Assembly (NCBI GenBank): GCA_019308645.1
Contig: JAFDHR010000074.1
Coordinates: 1-9,037 of the forward strand
DNA: 9,037 nucleotides
From: Deltaproteobacteria bacterium
Lineage (GTDB): Bacteria; Desulfobacterota; DSM-4660; Desulfatiglandales; B25-G16
Reading direction: 5' to 3'
The translations under genes and the position numbers were made by a program. Below are positions 1-6,496 of the stretch, in pieces (within the stretch, counting starts at the first letter, position 1; each line of letters starts with the position of its first letter). The notes beneath the pieces are model-generated. The model had not been told where the DNA came from. It worked only from the letters and a program-made list of their open reading frames with translations, and ran no database searches.

Positions 1-938
1 GCCCCGATTATTTGGTTCATAAATCCCACCTTGCATGTTCCTCCACAGGTCATGCGGTGGGTCTTGGCAAATCTGGTGACAAACTTAACGGAATATTGAT
101 ACTCTCCACAATGAAATACCCTCTCCCATGGAACAAACACATTGTCAAATACGACCATAGAGGTTTCCCGTTGCCCGTAAAGGGGATTGCCAAGCTCTTC
201 CATATCATCTACCTGGTCTCTTTCAGCAGAATAGGGAGTGTATTGGCATATATAGGTGATGCCTTCAGCGTCGACTGGTGTGGCAAATGCTACTGCGTAG
301 TCTTCTTCCCCTTTATAATGAGCTGCCTGGGGTAGGACATTTATATAATGGCTTCCGAATGCCCCGCTAATGTTTATCTTTGCCCCCTTCACCACTATCC
401 CATCTTTATTTTTATCAACAATCTTTAAAGAGAGATATGGATCTGGCCAGTCAGGTATTTTTTCCTTTCTGCTTCCCCTTGCCTCGGTTAATGCACCGGC
501 AACAGAGAGATCATTCTTTTGTACCATCTTGAGATATTCGAGAAACCTGGGATGATACTCAGTGCCCAGTTCTTTATCCATCTCCCAGGTATTGGCATAA
601 AGGGAGTGAAAGGAGTCATACCCTACGCAGCGGTAAATGCATGTCCCAAGCATTTCAGCGGTGAAGGTGCCTGCGTTGGCCTTTGCTATAAGTTCATCAG
701 TGCTTGTACTCACATGTGTGTATCTATTAACTGTATCGTTTATGAGAGGTGAATGACACGTCATAATATCCTTGTATTTTGGATCAAGGGCCCATTCGTA
801 GCTTGCCTTGTTGGCCTCGACAACTGTTCTTGTGTTCCTATTAGTAAGGATATTTTCAACCCTTTTCCCATTCATAAAGACCCTTGGTTTAACACTCTTT
901 AAACTTTCTTCAAACTGCTCTGGTGTCATTAATGCCAT
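1..938 (-). CDS. 4-hydroxybutyryl-CoA dehydratase (AbfD)-like protein, 5' part of gene, cut by window edge
   Basis: An uninterrupted minus-strand frame of 312 codons begins MALMTPEQF at 938 and is still open at base 1, so the C-terminal third is missing. The start is supported by AAAGGAGG at 949-956, 10 bases upstream. The protein belongs to the flavin and [4Fe-4S] family of 4-hydroxybutyryl-CoA dehydratase/vinylacetyl-CoA isomerase, related to 4-hydroxyphenylacetate 3-hydroxylase. Visible hallmarks are C100 and C104 (TCIYRCVG), VVFDNVFVPWERVF (residues 262-275), and the HRMTCGGTCKVG block with H294, C302 and K303. These match cluster ligands C99, C103, H292 and C299 and lysine 300 of the clostridial enzyme. 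The H-to-C spacing is one residue longer, and a cysteine (C298) stands where the clostridial active-site Tyr296 would be. T190 corresponds to S191. The family is well supported. The exact substrate is not: a CoA-thioester dehydratase or a divergent paralogue are both possible. It lies downstream of the M48 protease gene after a 133-bp gap. Confidence 0.85.
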   Translation of the reverse strand, partial: MALMTPEQFEESLKSVKPRVFMNGKRVENILTNRNTRTVVEANKASYEWALDPKYKDIMTCHSPLINDTVNRYTHVSTSTDELIAKANAGTFTAEMLGTCIYRCVGYDSFHSLYANTWEMDKELGTEYHPRFLEYLKMVQKNDLSVAGALTEARGSRKEKIPDWPDPYLSLKIVDKNKDGIVVKGAKINISGAFGSHYINVLPQAAHYKGEEDYAVAFATPVDAEGITYICQYTPYSAERDQVDDMEELGNPLYGQRETSMVVFDNVFVPWERVFHCGEYQYSVKFVTRFAKTHRMTCGGTCKVGFMNQIIG

Positions 939-983
939 ATCTCTTTATCCTCCTTTAGGTTATATATTTAGATCTTTAACGCG

Positions 984-1021
984 ATAGCGTATCAATTACG
1001 ATATATGTACCATGTTGTCAA
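984..1021 (-). promoter_or_regulatory. Candidate promoter with overlapping operator-like dyad upstream of the AbfD-like gene
   Basis: On the minus strand a perfect TTGACA (1016-1021) lies 78 bases upstream of the AbfD-like start. At 17-base spacing the -10 position reads TAATTG (993-998), a poor match, so the promoter is weak or needs activation. Overlapping it is an inverted repeat, ATATCGTA-ATTGA-TACGCTAT (984-1004, 7 of 8 pairs, 5-base spacer), the size of a dimeric repressor or activator site. This suggests the AbfD-like gene can be regulated separately from the upstream housekeeping operon. No regulator gene is visible in the window. Confidence 0.35.
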
Positions 1022-1071
1022 TATTCTCGTTATTTTTTATTGGCTACCCTTTTCTTAATAATGAATGACAA

Positions 1072-2460
1072 TTAATGATTATGAAGCCCATTCAAGGCGT
1101 TATTGATTTTTTCTTTTAGAGCTGGCTTGCTTTCTGCCAGCTCTTTTGCCTTTTTAAAATGGAAAAGGGCATCTTCTTTCTTTCTCAGTTTGTTGGAATA
1201 GATGCCTAAATGATAATGAGCCAGAGCTAACTTACCTTGCCGTCCATAGACCAGGCCAAGATTATAATAGACCATGTCTTTGACTGGCGGAAGGAAGGTC
1301 AGCCTTTCATAGATCCTTGATGCCTGAACATATCGTTCAAGATCTTGAAAGGACAGAGCCAGAAGATATAAAATATCTTTATCTTTAGGGGACAGCTGAA
1401 GGGCCTTTTGCAAAATAGATGCAGATTTTTCGTATTGGCCGATTGTCAGATAGGCCTTAGCCATAGAAAACATAATGGGGATAGAATTTCCATTTTTTTC
1501 TAAAGCTATTTTGAAATGATTGAGGGCCTCATGTATCTTACCATCTCTTTCAAGGGCAAGACCAAGACCATAATGAGCCAAAATAGATTCAGGATCAACA
1601 CGTAGCCTTTTTTTAAACTCTCTTGCTGCATTTTCCTTGTCATCACATAGGGCTTCAACCATAGTATGAAAGATCGGAAAACGGGATCGTAGTTTTTTTG
1701 TTGTATCAGAATCAGGTATTTTTGTATATTCTCGTGCCATTGTTTCTATATTGGCCATTCTCTCCGACGCACCAGGATGGGTAAGAAGGTAAGGCGGGAT
1801 ATTCTGACCGCCGTACCAATTTTCCCTTTGAATTTTCTTTAATGTGGTTACCATTCCTTGCGTGTTAAAACCTGACATATGAGTGTATTTGAATCCTAAT
1901 TGATCAGCTTGCCTTTCATCCTCCCGAGAGTAGCCGAGTTCAGCCTGAGCTCCGGCAGCGATTGATCCTACCATAAGGGCACCTGTTGCCTCACCACCAA
2001 TAAGAACTCCTGCTAAGATGGCAGCCATTGTGGCCATTCCAATCTTCTTGGATCTTTCTATCCTCAAAGCCAGATGCCTGGCGCTTACATGGCCAAGCTC
2101 ATGTGCGAGTACAGAGGCCAGCTCATCTACATTGTCCATTATTCTAATCAGTCCTGAAAAGAAAAATACATGACCGGCAGGGGCTGCGAATGCATTAATC
2201 GAGGTGTCTTTTATCACATAAAAATGAAGTGGGAAATAAGGCACTTCTATTTGACGGCCAATGAAGTTACCAAGGTTATTTATATACTGAACAATGTAAG
2301 GGTAGTCGGCAAATTCATACCGGGATTTAATTCTTTTAAGAAATCTATCACCAAGCTCAGTTTCCTTTTCTGGTGATAAAAATGAGGCAAGTGAGTCTGC
2401 CAAAGAGGCGTGAATTACTAATAGGGCTATAAAGAGAATAAAGAGCTTTTTAATTTTCAT
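1072..2460 (-). CDS. Secreted M48-family metalloprotease with C-terminal TPR repeats (BepA/YfgC-like)
   Basis: A 462-residue protein that is probably periplasmic. Residues 1-21 form a signal peptide (MKIKKLF, then a hydrophobic core ending near ASLAD). The M48 zinc protease domain carries HELGH at 120-124 and the third ligand E182 in DERQAD. THPGASERM at 227-235 matches the THP motif whose histidine acts as a regulatory 'switch' ligand in Escherichia coli BepA. A hydrophobic glycine/alanine-rich stretch (about 140-172) lies between HELGH and the glutamate. From about 275 to 455 there are TPR-type helical repeats (for example HYGLGLALERDGKIHEAL and YYNLGLVYGRQGKLALAH). BepA-like proteins degrade or assist stalled outer-membrane proteins, which suggests a diderm cell. 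The start overlaps the rsfS end by 11 bases and has no strong Shine-Dalgarno, so translation is probably coupled. Length and architecture fit the family. The specific BepA role is inferred. Confidence 0.9.
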   Translation of the reverse strand: MKIKKLFILFIALLVIHASLADSLASFLSPEKETELGDRFLKRIKSRYEFADYPYIVQYINNLGNFIGRQIEVPYFPLHFYVIKDTSINAFAAPAGHVFFFSGLIRIMDNVDELASVLAHELGHVSARHLALRIERSKKIGMATMAAILAGVLIGGEATGALMVGSIAAGAQAELGYSREDERQADQLGFKYTHMSGFNTQGMVTTLKKIQRENWYGGQNIPPYLLTHPGASERMANIETMAREYTKIPDSDTTKKLRSRFPIFHTMVEALCDDKENAAREFKKRLRVDPESILAHYGLGLALERDGKIHEALNHFKIALEKNGNSIPIMFSMAKAYLTIGQYEKSASILQKALQLSPKDKDILYLLALSFQDLERYVQASRIYERLTFLPPVKDMVYYNLGLVYGRQGKLALAHYHLGIYSNKLRKKEDALFHFKKAKELAESKPALKEKINNALNGLHNH

Positions 2461-2815
2461 TTTTCACAGCACTTTTATCTATCTCTATCCTTGGGGCTTC
2501 AAACCATAACCCTTCAAGGTCATAGAATTCTCTTATTGGCTGGTAAAATAGATGAATCACAACATCACTATAGTCTAATAAGATCCAGTGGCCATCCTTT
2601 TCACCCTCTATGCCAAAAGCGGTGAAGCCTTCTTGTTTCATTCTTCTCTGTAGATGCTGGGCAATGGCCTGGACCTGCCTGCTGGATTTGCCGCTGGCAA
2701 GAAGGAAATAGTCGGTTATGGAGGTCAACTTTGCAACCTTAAAAAGGACAGGGTCAACTGCCTTCCTTTCAAGGATGATGTTAACACATAGAAGGGCCTT
2801 ATCGAGAGGATTCAT
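2450..2815 (-). CDS. rsfS: Ribosomal silencing factor RsfS (YbeB/DUF143 family)
   Basis: A 121-residue cytoplasmic protein of the usual length for RsfS, which binds ribosomal protein L14 and blocks joining of the 30S and 50S subunits when nutrients are scarce. The conserved core is clear: TSITDYFLLASGKSSRQVQAI (31-51), then the signature EGEKDGHWILLDYSDVVIHLF, followed by FYDLEGLWFEAP near the C-terminus. The ATG shares its first base with the nadD stop codon (TAATG), and the only Shine-Dalgarno-like sequence (AAAGGCAGG) lies too far upstream, so re-initiation after nadD is likely. A nadD-rsfS pair is common in bacteria. Confidence 0.95.
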   Translation of the reverse strand: MNPLDKALLCVNIILERKAVDPVLFKVAKLTSITDYFLLASGKSSRQVQAIAQHLQRRMKQEGFTAFGIEGEKDGHWILLDYSDVVIHLFYQPIREFYDLEGLWFEAPRIEIDKSAVKNEN

Positions 2816-3459
2816 TAATTTAGGTACAAACCTGCCTTTTCTATATATTCTCGTACTACTTCAGGTACAAGAAAGCGAATAGATTTCTTTTTGGCTACCA
2901 TTTCCCTGATTCGAGTCGCTGATATATCCATCAATGTTGTATCTTTTTTAAGCAACAAATTTCCCGATGGATGGCAAAAGCATTTTCTTTCCTGGTCCCA
3001 TATAAATTCAACATTAAGAGAGTCAAGAAACTCAGAAAACTTTTCTTTATTATGACCTGGCCTATTAATAACAATAAAAGAGGTAAAATTAAAGAGATTT
3101 TGATATTCTTTCCAGGTCTTTATCTCTATGAAGGCATCCGTTCCGATTATAAAAAATAGTTTAAGCTTAGATCCAAAATAGGAGTGGAATAATTTTAGTG
3201 TTTCTATGGAATAGGAAAAACCAGGCCTTTTCCCCTCAATATCCCACACCTCAAGCATAGGGGAAATTTTACTTGCCAGTCTTGCCATCTCAAGACGATG
3301 AGGGAAATCAGCGAGGGGGTATTGTTCCTTATGTGGCGGCATACCAGATGGTATTATATAGACCTTGTTTAATCCTAACCCTTCACCTATCTCCTCTGCC
3401 ACCCTAAGGTGACCTGAATGAATGGGATTAAAGGTCCCTCCCAGGATACCTAATTTCAC
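2815..3459 (-). CDS. nadD: Nicotinate-nucleotide adenylyltransferase NadD
   Basis: A 214-residue enzyme that joins nicotinate mononucleotide and ATP to form deamido-NAD, a step in NAD synthesis in the cytoplasm. It has the nucleotidyltransferase signature GGTFNPIHSGH (7-17), the PPHK segment (41-44), the GTDAF motif (106-110) with W116 just after it, and the C-terminal ISATRIR motif (179-185) that contacts ATP phosphates. The start codon is GTG, not ATG. It overlaps the proA stop as GTGA (4 bases) and is preceded at a good distance by AGGTAAG (3463-3469) inside the end of proA. The length is normal for NadD and nothing is missing. Confidence 0.96.
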   Translation of the reverse strand: MKLGILGGTFNPIHSGHLRVAEEIGEGLGLNKVYIIPSGMPPHKEQYPLADFPHRLEMARLASKISPMLEVWDIEGKRPGFSYSIETLKLFHSYFGSKLKLFFIIGTDAFIEIKTWKEYQNLFNFTSFIVINRPGHNKEKFSEFLDSLNVEFIWDQERKCFCHPSGNLLLKKDTTLMDISATRIREMVAKKKSIRFLVPEVVREYIEKAGLYLN

Positions 3460-4721
3460 GTTCTTACCTGTCCAGATCCATATACTATGAATTTTGTGGT
3501 AGTCAACTCCTTGAGACCCATTGGTCCATAGGCATGGAATTTAGATGTGTTGATCCCGATCTCTGCACCGAGACCAAGCTCAAAGCCATCATTAAATCGA
3601 GTAGAGGCATTTATCAGTACAACCGAGGCATCTACCTTTTCCAGAAATGCTTGAGATTTCCCATAGTCATTCGTAACAATTGTCTCAGTATGGTTAGAGC
3701 CGTATCTTTCAATATGATCTATTGCTTCATTCATATCCTCCACAATCTTGACGGCCAGGATAAGGTCTAAGTACTCGGCTGGCCAATCACTATCCTTTGC
3801 CAAGATAAGATTAGGGATTAGCCTGAGTGTATTCTCACACGCCCTTATTTCAACACCTGCCCTGGTAAAATCTTCTATCATGCCTGGCAAAAAAGAGGAG
3901 GCTACATTTTTATGTACCAGCATCGTTTCCATCGCATTGCAGACACCAGGTCGTTGTACCTTGGCGTTAAAACATATCTTTCGAGCCATCTCTAAGTCAG
4001 CAAATTCATCTACGTAGACATGGCAGACACCTTTAAAGTGCTTTAATACTGGGATTTTAGAGTTTTCAGCTACAAAGGAAATAAGACCTTCACCACCCCT
4101 GGGAATAATTATATCCACATACTCGTCCATACTCAAAAGAATACCAACTGCCTCATGTTCTTTAAAAGGGATTACCTGAATCGATTTTTCTGGCAGATTG
4201 GCTTTTTTCAATGCCTCCGATATAATTTCGTTCAGGATTAAATTAGAGTGTATAGCCTCAGATCCCCCTTTTAGTAACACTGCATTCCCCGATTTGAGGC
4301 ACAGGGCAGCTGCATCAACCGTTACATTAGGCCTGGATTCATAAATAAAGCCTATTACTCCCAGCGGGATCCTGATCTGGCCGACCTGTAATCCATTTGG
4401 CCTTTTCCACATACCTGTTACCTCACCAACTGGATCAGGGAGGGCGGCAACCGCCTGTAATCCATCAATCATTGAGATAATTGTTTTTCCATCGAGGGTT
4501 AATCTATCTATCATTGCTGGATTTAAACCCTTTTCCCTGGCTAATGTAATATCCTTGGCATTTATCTTAATTATTTCCTCTTTTTTAGAGAGAATTCGCT
4601 CTGCCATAAATGCTAAGGCAGCATCCTTTTCTGCTCTTCTAACAACCCTTAAAAACCTGGCAGATTCCTTGGCGTCTTTTGCCATAGCCTGTATTGCTTT
4701 ATTAAGGTCCATACCGTGCAT
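3456..4721 (-). CDS. proA: Gamma-glutamyl phosphate reductase (glutamate-5-semialdehyde dehydrogenase) ProA
   Basis: A 421-residue NADPH-dependent enzyme that reduces gamma-glutamyl phosphate to glutamate-5-semialdehyde, the second step of proline synthesis. It belongs to the aldehyde dehydrogenase superfamily. Visible landmarks are IPLGVIGFIYESRPNVT (118-134), LKGGSEAIHSN (150-160), the IIPRGG loop (205-210), and QRPGVCNAMET with catalytic C261. The C-terminal block has NASTRFNDGFELGLGAEIG (371-389) and ends near TTTKFIVYGSGQVRT. No strong Shine-Dalgarno precedes either Met1 (4721) or Met4 (4712), so the second ATG is an alternative start. The gene follows proB after an unusually long 449-bp gap filled by nested inverted repeats, and its stop overlaps the nadD start. 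Confidence 0.96.
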   Translation of the reverse strand: MHGMDLNKAIQAMAKDAKESARFLRVVRRAEKDAALAFMAERILSKKEEIIKINAKDITLAREKGLNPAMIDRLTLDGKTIISMIDGLQAVAALPDPVGEVTGMWKRPNGLQVGQIRIPLGVIGFIYESRPNVTVDAAALCLKSGNAVLLKGGSEAIHSNLILNEIISEALKKANLPEKSIQVIPFKEHEAVGILLSMDEYVDIIIPRGGEGLISFVAENSKIPVLKHFKGVCHVYVDEFADLEMARKICFNAKVQRPGVCNAMETMLVHKNVASSFLPGMIEDFTRAGVEIRACENTLRLIPNLILAKDSDWPAEYLDLILAVKIVEDMNEAIDHIERYGSNHTETIVTNDYGKSQAFLEKVDASVVLINASTRFNDGFELGLGAEIGINTSKFHAYGPMGLKELTTTKFIVYGSGQVRT

Positions 4722-4759
4722 ATTTTCTAAAGATTATTGTATCTGCTCAATGATTTAGG

Positions 4760-4794
4760 GAAGGGCATGGGTATCTTTTTTTGTTATGCCCTTC
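4760..4794. repeat. Hairpin-forming left end: 9-bp perfect stem, T7 in the loop
   Basis: GAAGGGCAT at 4760-4768 is the exact reverse complement of ATGCCCTTC at 4786-4794, with a 17-base loop holding seven T's. The T run is inside the loop rather than after the stem, so this is not a standard intrinsic terminator. A near-identical inverted copy is at 5103-5135. Confidence 0.65.
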
Positions 4795-4815
4795 TAATCC
4801 CGCTAAACGGGACCA

Positions 4816-4951
4816 TGTCTTTTTAAAATTGGGTAATAGCCTCTCGGCTCTGAGACATGTCGGCGAGCTCATGTCGAGTCGCTCAAGGCCGAAGGGCAAC
4901 TTGGCCTTAGAATTATATGCTCCGTCTATATTACCCAATTTTTAAAGGACA
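4816..4951. repeat. 136-bp unit with 23-bp imperfect terminal inverted repeats
   Basis: The left arm 4816-4838 (core AAAATTGGGTAATA) and right arm 4929-4951 (core TATTACCCAATTTT) are reverse complements at 21 of 23 positions. The 90 bases between are GC-richer and hold further dyads, including AAGGCC (4885-4890) with GGCCTT (4903-4908) and the palindrome GACATGTC. It sits inside the larger inverted-repeat structure, so it may be a separate element inserted into an older one, or the stem of one large cruciform. It encodes no recognisable protein. Confidence 0.6.
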
Positions 4952-4980
4952 ACTAAGCTTAAGTTATATTTAAGGCCTGC

Positions 4981-5015
4981 CCTCCCCGTCCCGAGACCGG
5001 GACGGGATCGGGAGG
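4981..5015. repeat. GC-rich hairpin: 9-bp perfect stem with 4-base loop, outer CCTC/GAGG pairs
   Basis: CCCGTCCCG (4985-4993) pairs with CGGGACGGG (4998-5006) across the loop AGAC. Outside it CCTC (4981-4984) pairs with GAGG (5012-5015) across a 5-base bulge. It is far more GC-rich than its surroundings. No T-run follows on either strand, so it is unlikely to be a simple terminator. It lies inside the proB-proA repeat region and may be a third component of it. Confidence 0.65.
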
Positions 5016-5170
5016 CGCGAACTTTATGGAATATTGTATTATCGTTTTATTATTTTTCAGACACATTCTAACTACTGGTGCAGTACTAGCCAGGTCTGGG
5101 CCAGGGGCATAAGCAAAAAAAGACACCCATGCCCTAAAGAAGCAATAAATTTCCACAGGATTTTGAGCAA

Positions 5171-6310
5171 TTAAAGATTATTCATTAACACAAGATTATC
5201 TTTATGAACCACTTCATCATAATGTTTATACCCTAAGATCTTTTCTATCTTAGAACTTTTTTGTCCCATAATCTTTTCCACATCTGTTGAATGATAATTG
5301 ACAAGGCCAACTGCAAGGCTTTTTTCACTTCTATTGATTATCATTACGGAATTGCCAAGGTTAAATTTCCCATAAACAGCAAGTATTCCTGAAGGGAGTA
5401 AGCTTTTCCCATTCTTTATCAAGGCATCTTCTGCGCCCCTATCTATCATTATCCTTCCTTTTGGAGATTTTGTAAAGGCAATCCAGTGCTTACGACTCTG
5501 CATCGGGGTAGGTTGAGGTAGAAAGAGAGTTCCTTCATCCTCCCCTTGAAAGATTTTCCTCATTATGTTCTTTTTTAAGCCATTGCTAATAATAGTCGGA
5601 ATCCCACATATGGCTACGTCCCTGGCTGCTTTTACCTTGCTTCCCATGCCACCTTTTCCTAAGGCACCTGGGATGGAGCTTGCTTTTTTTTCTATCTTGC
5701 TCGTTACCTTTTCGACCAAAGAAATGAGGTGTGCATTGCTATTCAGCCTCGGATCATCATCAAAAAGCCCATCAATAGTGGTTAAGTTGATAACGAGGTG
5801 AGCACTTGTAAGATTGGCTATCATGGCACTAAGATTATCGTTATCACCGAATTTTATCTCATCTACTACAACGGTATCATTTTCGTTGATGATTGGGATA
5901 ACATTCCAATTAAGAAGGGTAAAAAGGGTATTTCGAGTATTGAGGTATCTCTTCCTGTTAGTGAGGTCGTCTCTGGTAACTAATATTTGAGCCACTTTAT
6001 GGCCGTGATTTCTGAAAACCTCTTCATACGCAAGCATCAAGGAGCTTTGACCAACTGCTGCAAGCGCTTGCTGTTGGGAAATGGATTGTGGTCTTTGAGA
6101 AAGCCCTACTTTTTTTAGACCGGAGGCAATGGCACCTGAAGATACAAGGATAATCTCGAGCCCTCTTTTTTCCATAAGGTAACAGATGTCTTCACTCAAA
6201 GCATTTATCAAATTCAGGTTTAGTCCCTCTTTTGTTGTCAGCACACCGCTTCCAATTTTTACAACTACTCTCTTGACAGGTTGCAGTATATCTTTCCTTG
6301 GATATTTCAT
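5171..6310 (-). CDS. proB: Glutamate 5-kinase ProB with C-terminal PUA domain
   Basis: A 379-residue cytoplasmic kinase that phosphorylates glutamate to gamma-glutamyl phosphate, the committed step of proline synthesis and normally the point of proline feedback inhibition. The amino-acid kinase domain (about 12-255) shows VVVKIGSG with K18, VSSGAIASG (56-64), INENDTVVVDEIKFGDNDN (141-159), and GKGGMGSK ending at K225. The remaining residues, from about 277, form the PUA domain (WIAFTKSPKGRIMIDRGA onwards). The length is that of the two-domain type. There is no Shine-Dalgarno before the ATG; the preceding bases are A/C-rich. A short ORF overlaps this start by ATGA, which could supply coupling. 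proA follows after the 449-bp repeat-filled gap. Confidence 0.96.
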   Translation of the reverse strand: MKYPRKDILQPVKRVVVKIGSGVLTTKEGLNLNLINALSEDICYLMEKRGLEIILVSSGAIASGLKKVGLSQRPQSISQQQALAAVGQSSLMLAYEEVFRNHGHKVAQILVTRDDLTNRKRYLNTRNTLFTLLNWNVIPIINENDTVVVDEIKFGDNDNLSAMIANLTSAHLVINLTTIDGLFDDDPRLNSNAHLISLVEKVTSKIEKKASSIPGALGKGGMGSKVKAARDVAICGIPTIISNGLKKNIMRKIFQGEDEGTLFLPQPTPMQSRKHWIAFTKSPKGRIMIDRGAEDALIKNGKSLLPSGILAVYGKFNLGNSVMIINRSEKSLAVGLVNYHSTDVEKIMGQKSSKIEKILGYKHYDEVVHKDNLVLMNNL

Positions 6311-6387
6311 AAATTGTGTTCTTTGTGTTTGCCGTGTCTGTTGGGCTTGTTGTGTTTAAATTTAGGCACTTTTTTACGAACCTTCAT
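6307..6387 (-). CDS. Candidate 26-residue basic small ORF overlapping the proB start
   Basis: ATG at 6385-6387 opens 26 sense codons (starting MKVRKKVPKFKH, ending KEHNL) whose TGA overlaps the proB ATG as ATGA. The peptide has ten Lys/Arg and four His with a single acidic residue. GGAGGG precedes the ATG, but only one or two bases away, closer than normal. An in-frame TGA lies just upstream, so no longer form exists. It would explain how proB, which lacks a Shine-Dalgarno, is translated. Against it, the stretch is A/C-rich low-complexity sequence in which basic and Asn/His codons appear by composition alone. I do not recognise a family. Confidence 0.2.
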   Translation of the reverse strand: MKVRKKVPKFKHNKPNRHGKHKEHNL

Positions 6388-6468
6388 GCCCTCCGGTCAG
6401 AGCGAATCATGAAAGGATTTCTCTTCATTCGTTACTCATTGAATAAGGAGGTAGAATGCATTCTTATC

Positions 6469-6496
6469 TAGTTTCAAATTTCCAGTTTCGAGTTTC
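6469..6496. repeat. Four tandem heptamers overlapping the obgE stop codon
   Basis: On the minus strand this reads as four consecutive 7-mers, GAAACTC, GAAACTG, GAAATTT and GAAACTA. The third contributes part of the obgE TGA, and the first three encode most of the C-terminal NSKLEI. Related heptamers (CAGAAAC, GAGTAAC) occur at 7865-7878 between rpmA and rplU, and GAGTAAC again in reverse at 6431-6437. A simple-sequence heptamer family seems to occupy the gaps of this operon. Confidence 0.6.

Larger units (their letters stand above)
4757..5137. mobile_element. Putative MITE-like or nested interspersed repeat with inverted hairpin ends
   Basis: The left end AGGGCATGGGTATCTTTTTT... (4762-4791) recurs as its reverse complement at 5105-5135 with one substitution and one single-base gap (29 of 31 aligned positions). 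The two ends are about 310 bp apart and point inwards. Each end is also self-complementary: GAAGGGCAT (4760-4768) pairs with ATGCCCTTC (4786-4794), and GGGCAT (5105-5110) with ATGCCC (5129-5134). A smaller inverted-repeat unit lies inside. No transposase is encoded, so if mobile it would be non-autonomous. An 11-base direct repeat, TAAAGATTATT, lies outside both ends (4728-4738 and 5172-5182) but does not abut the tips, so its status as a target duplication is uncertain. The exact borders are inferred, and an RNA-level function cannot be excluded. Confidence 0.5.
4722..5170. other. 449-bp gene-free stretch between proB and proA, filled with nested inverted repeats
   Basis: I see no credible gene here. 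Two short minus-strand frames (4747-4938 and 4959-5156) have no Shine-Dalgarno, no recognisable family, and lie across the inverted repeats. The space is taken up by repeat structure: two inverted copies of a hairpin-forming end sequence (4762-4791 and 5105-5135), a 136-bp unit with 23-bp inverted ends (4816-4951), and a GC-rich hairpin (4981-5015). Removing 4757-5137 would leave a gap of about 70 bases between proB and proA. Confidence 0.8.

Noticed and set aside
12..752. Three plus-strand open frames (12-335, 370-555, 519-752)
   Set aside because: They lie antisense to the continuous AbfD-like reading frame, which has conserved motifs and a good Shine-Dalgarno; the plus-strand translations resemble nothing known.
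4760..4794. Hairpin with T7 as an intrinsic terminator between proB and proA
   Set aside because: The T run is inside the loop, not after the stem, and the same arrangement recurs inverted at 5103-5135, so a terminator reading is not supported.
4747..5156. Two minus-strand short ORFs between proB and proA (63 and 65 codons)
   Set aside because: They cross the inverted repeats, have no ribosome-binding site, and show no family features; they look like chance frames in repeat DNA.
5565..5983. Plus-strand open frames opposite proB
   Set aside because: They are antisense to the conserved kinase domain of ProB and have no features of their own.
6382..6413. Dyad TTCATG/CATGAA upstream of proB as a terminator
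   Set aside because: Only six perfect pairs, a 19-base loop and no T-run on either strand; nothing suggests transcription stops here.
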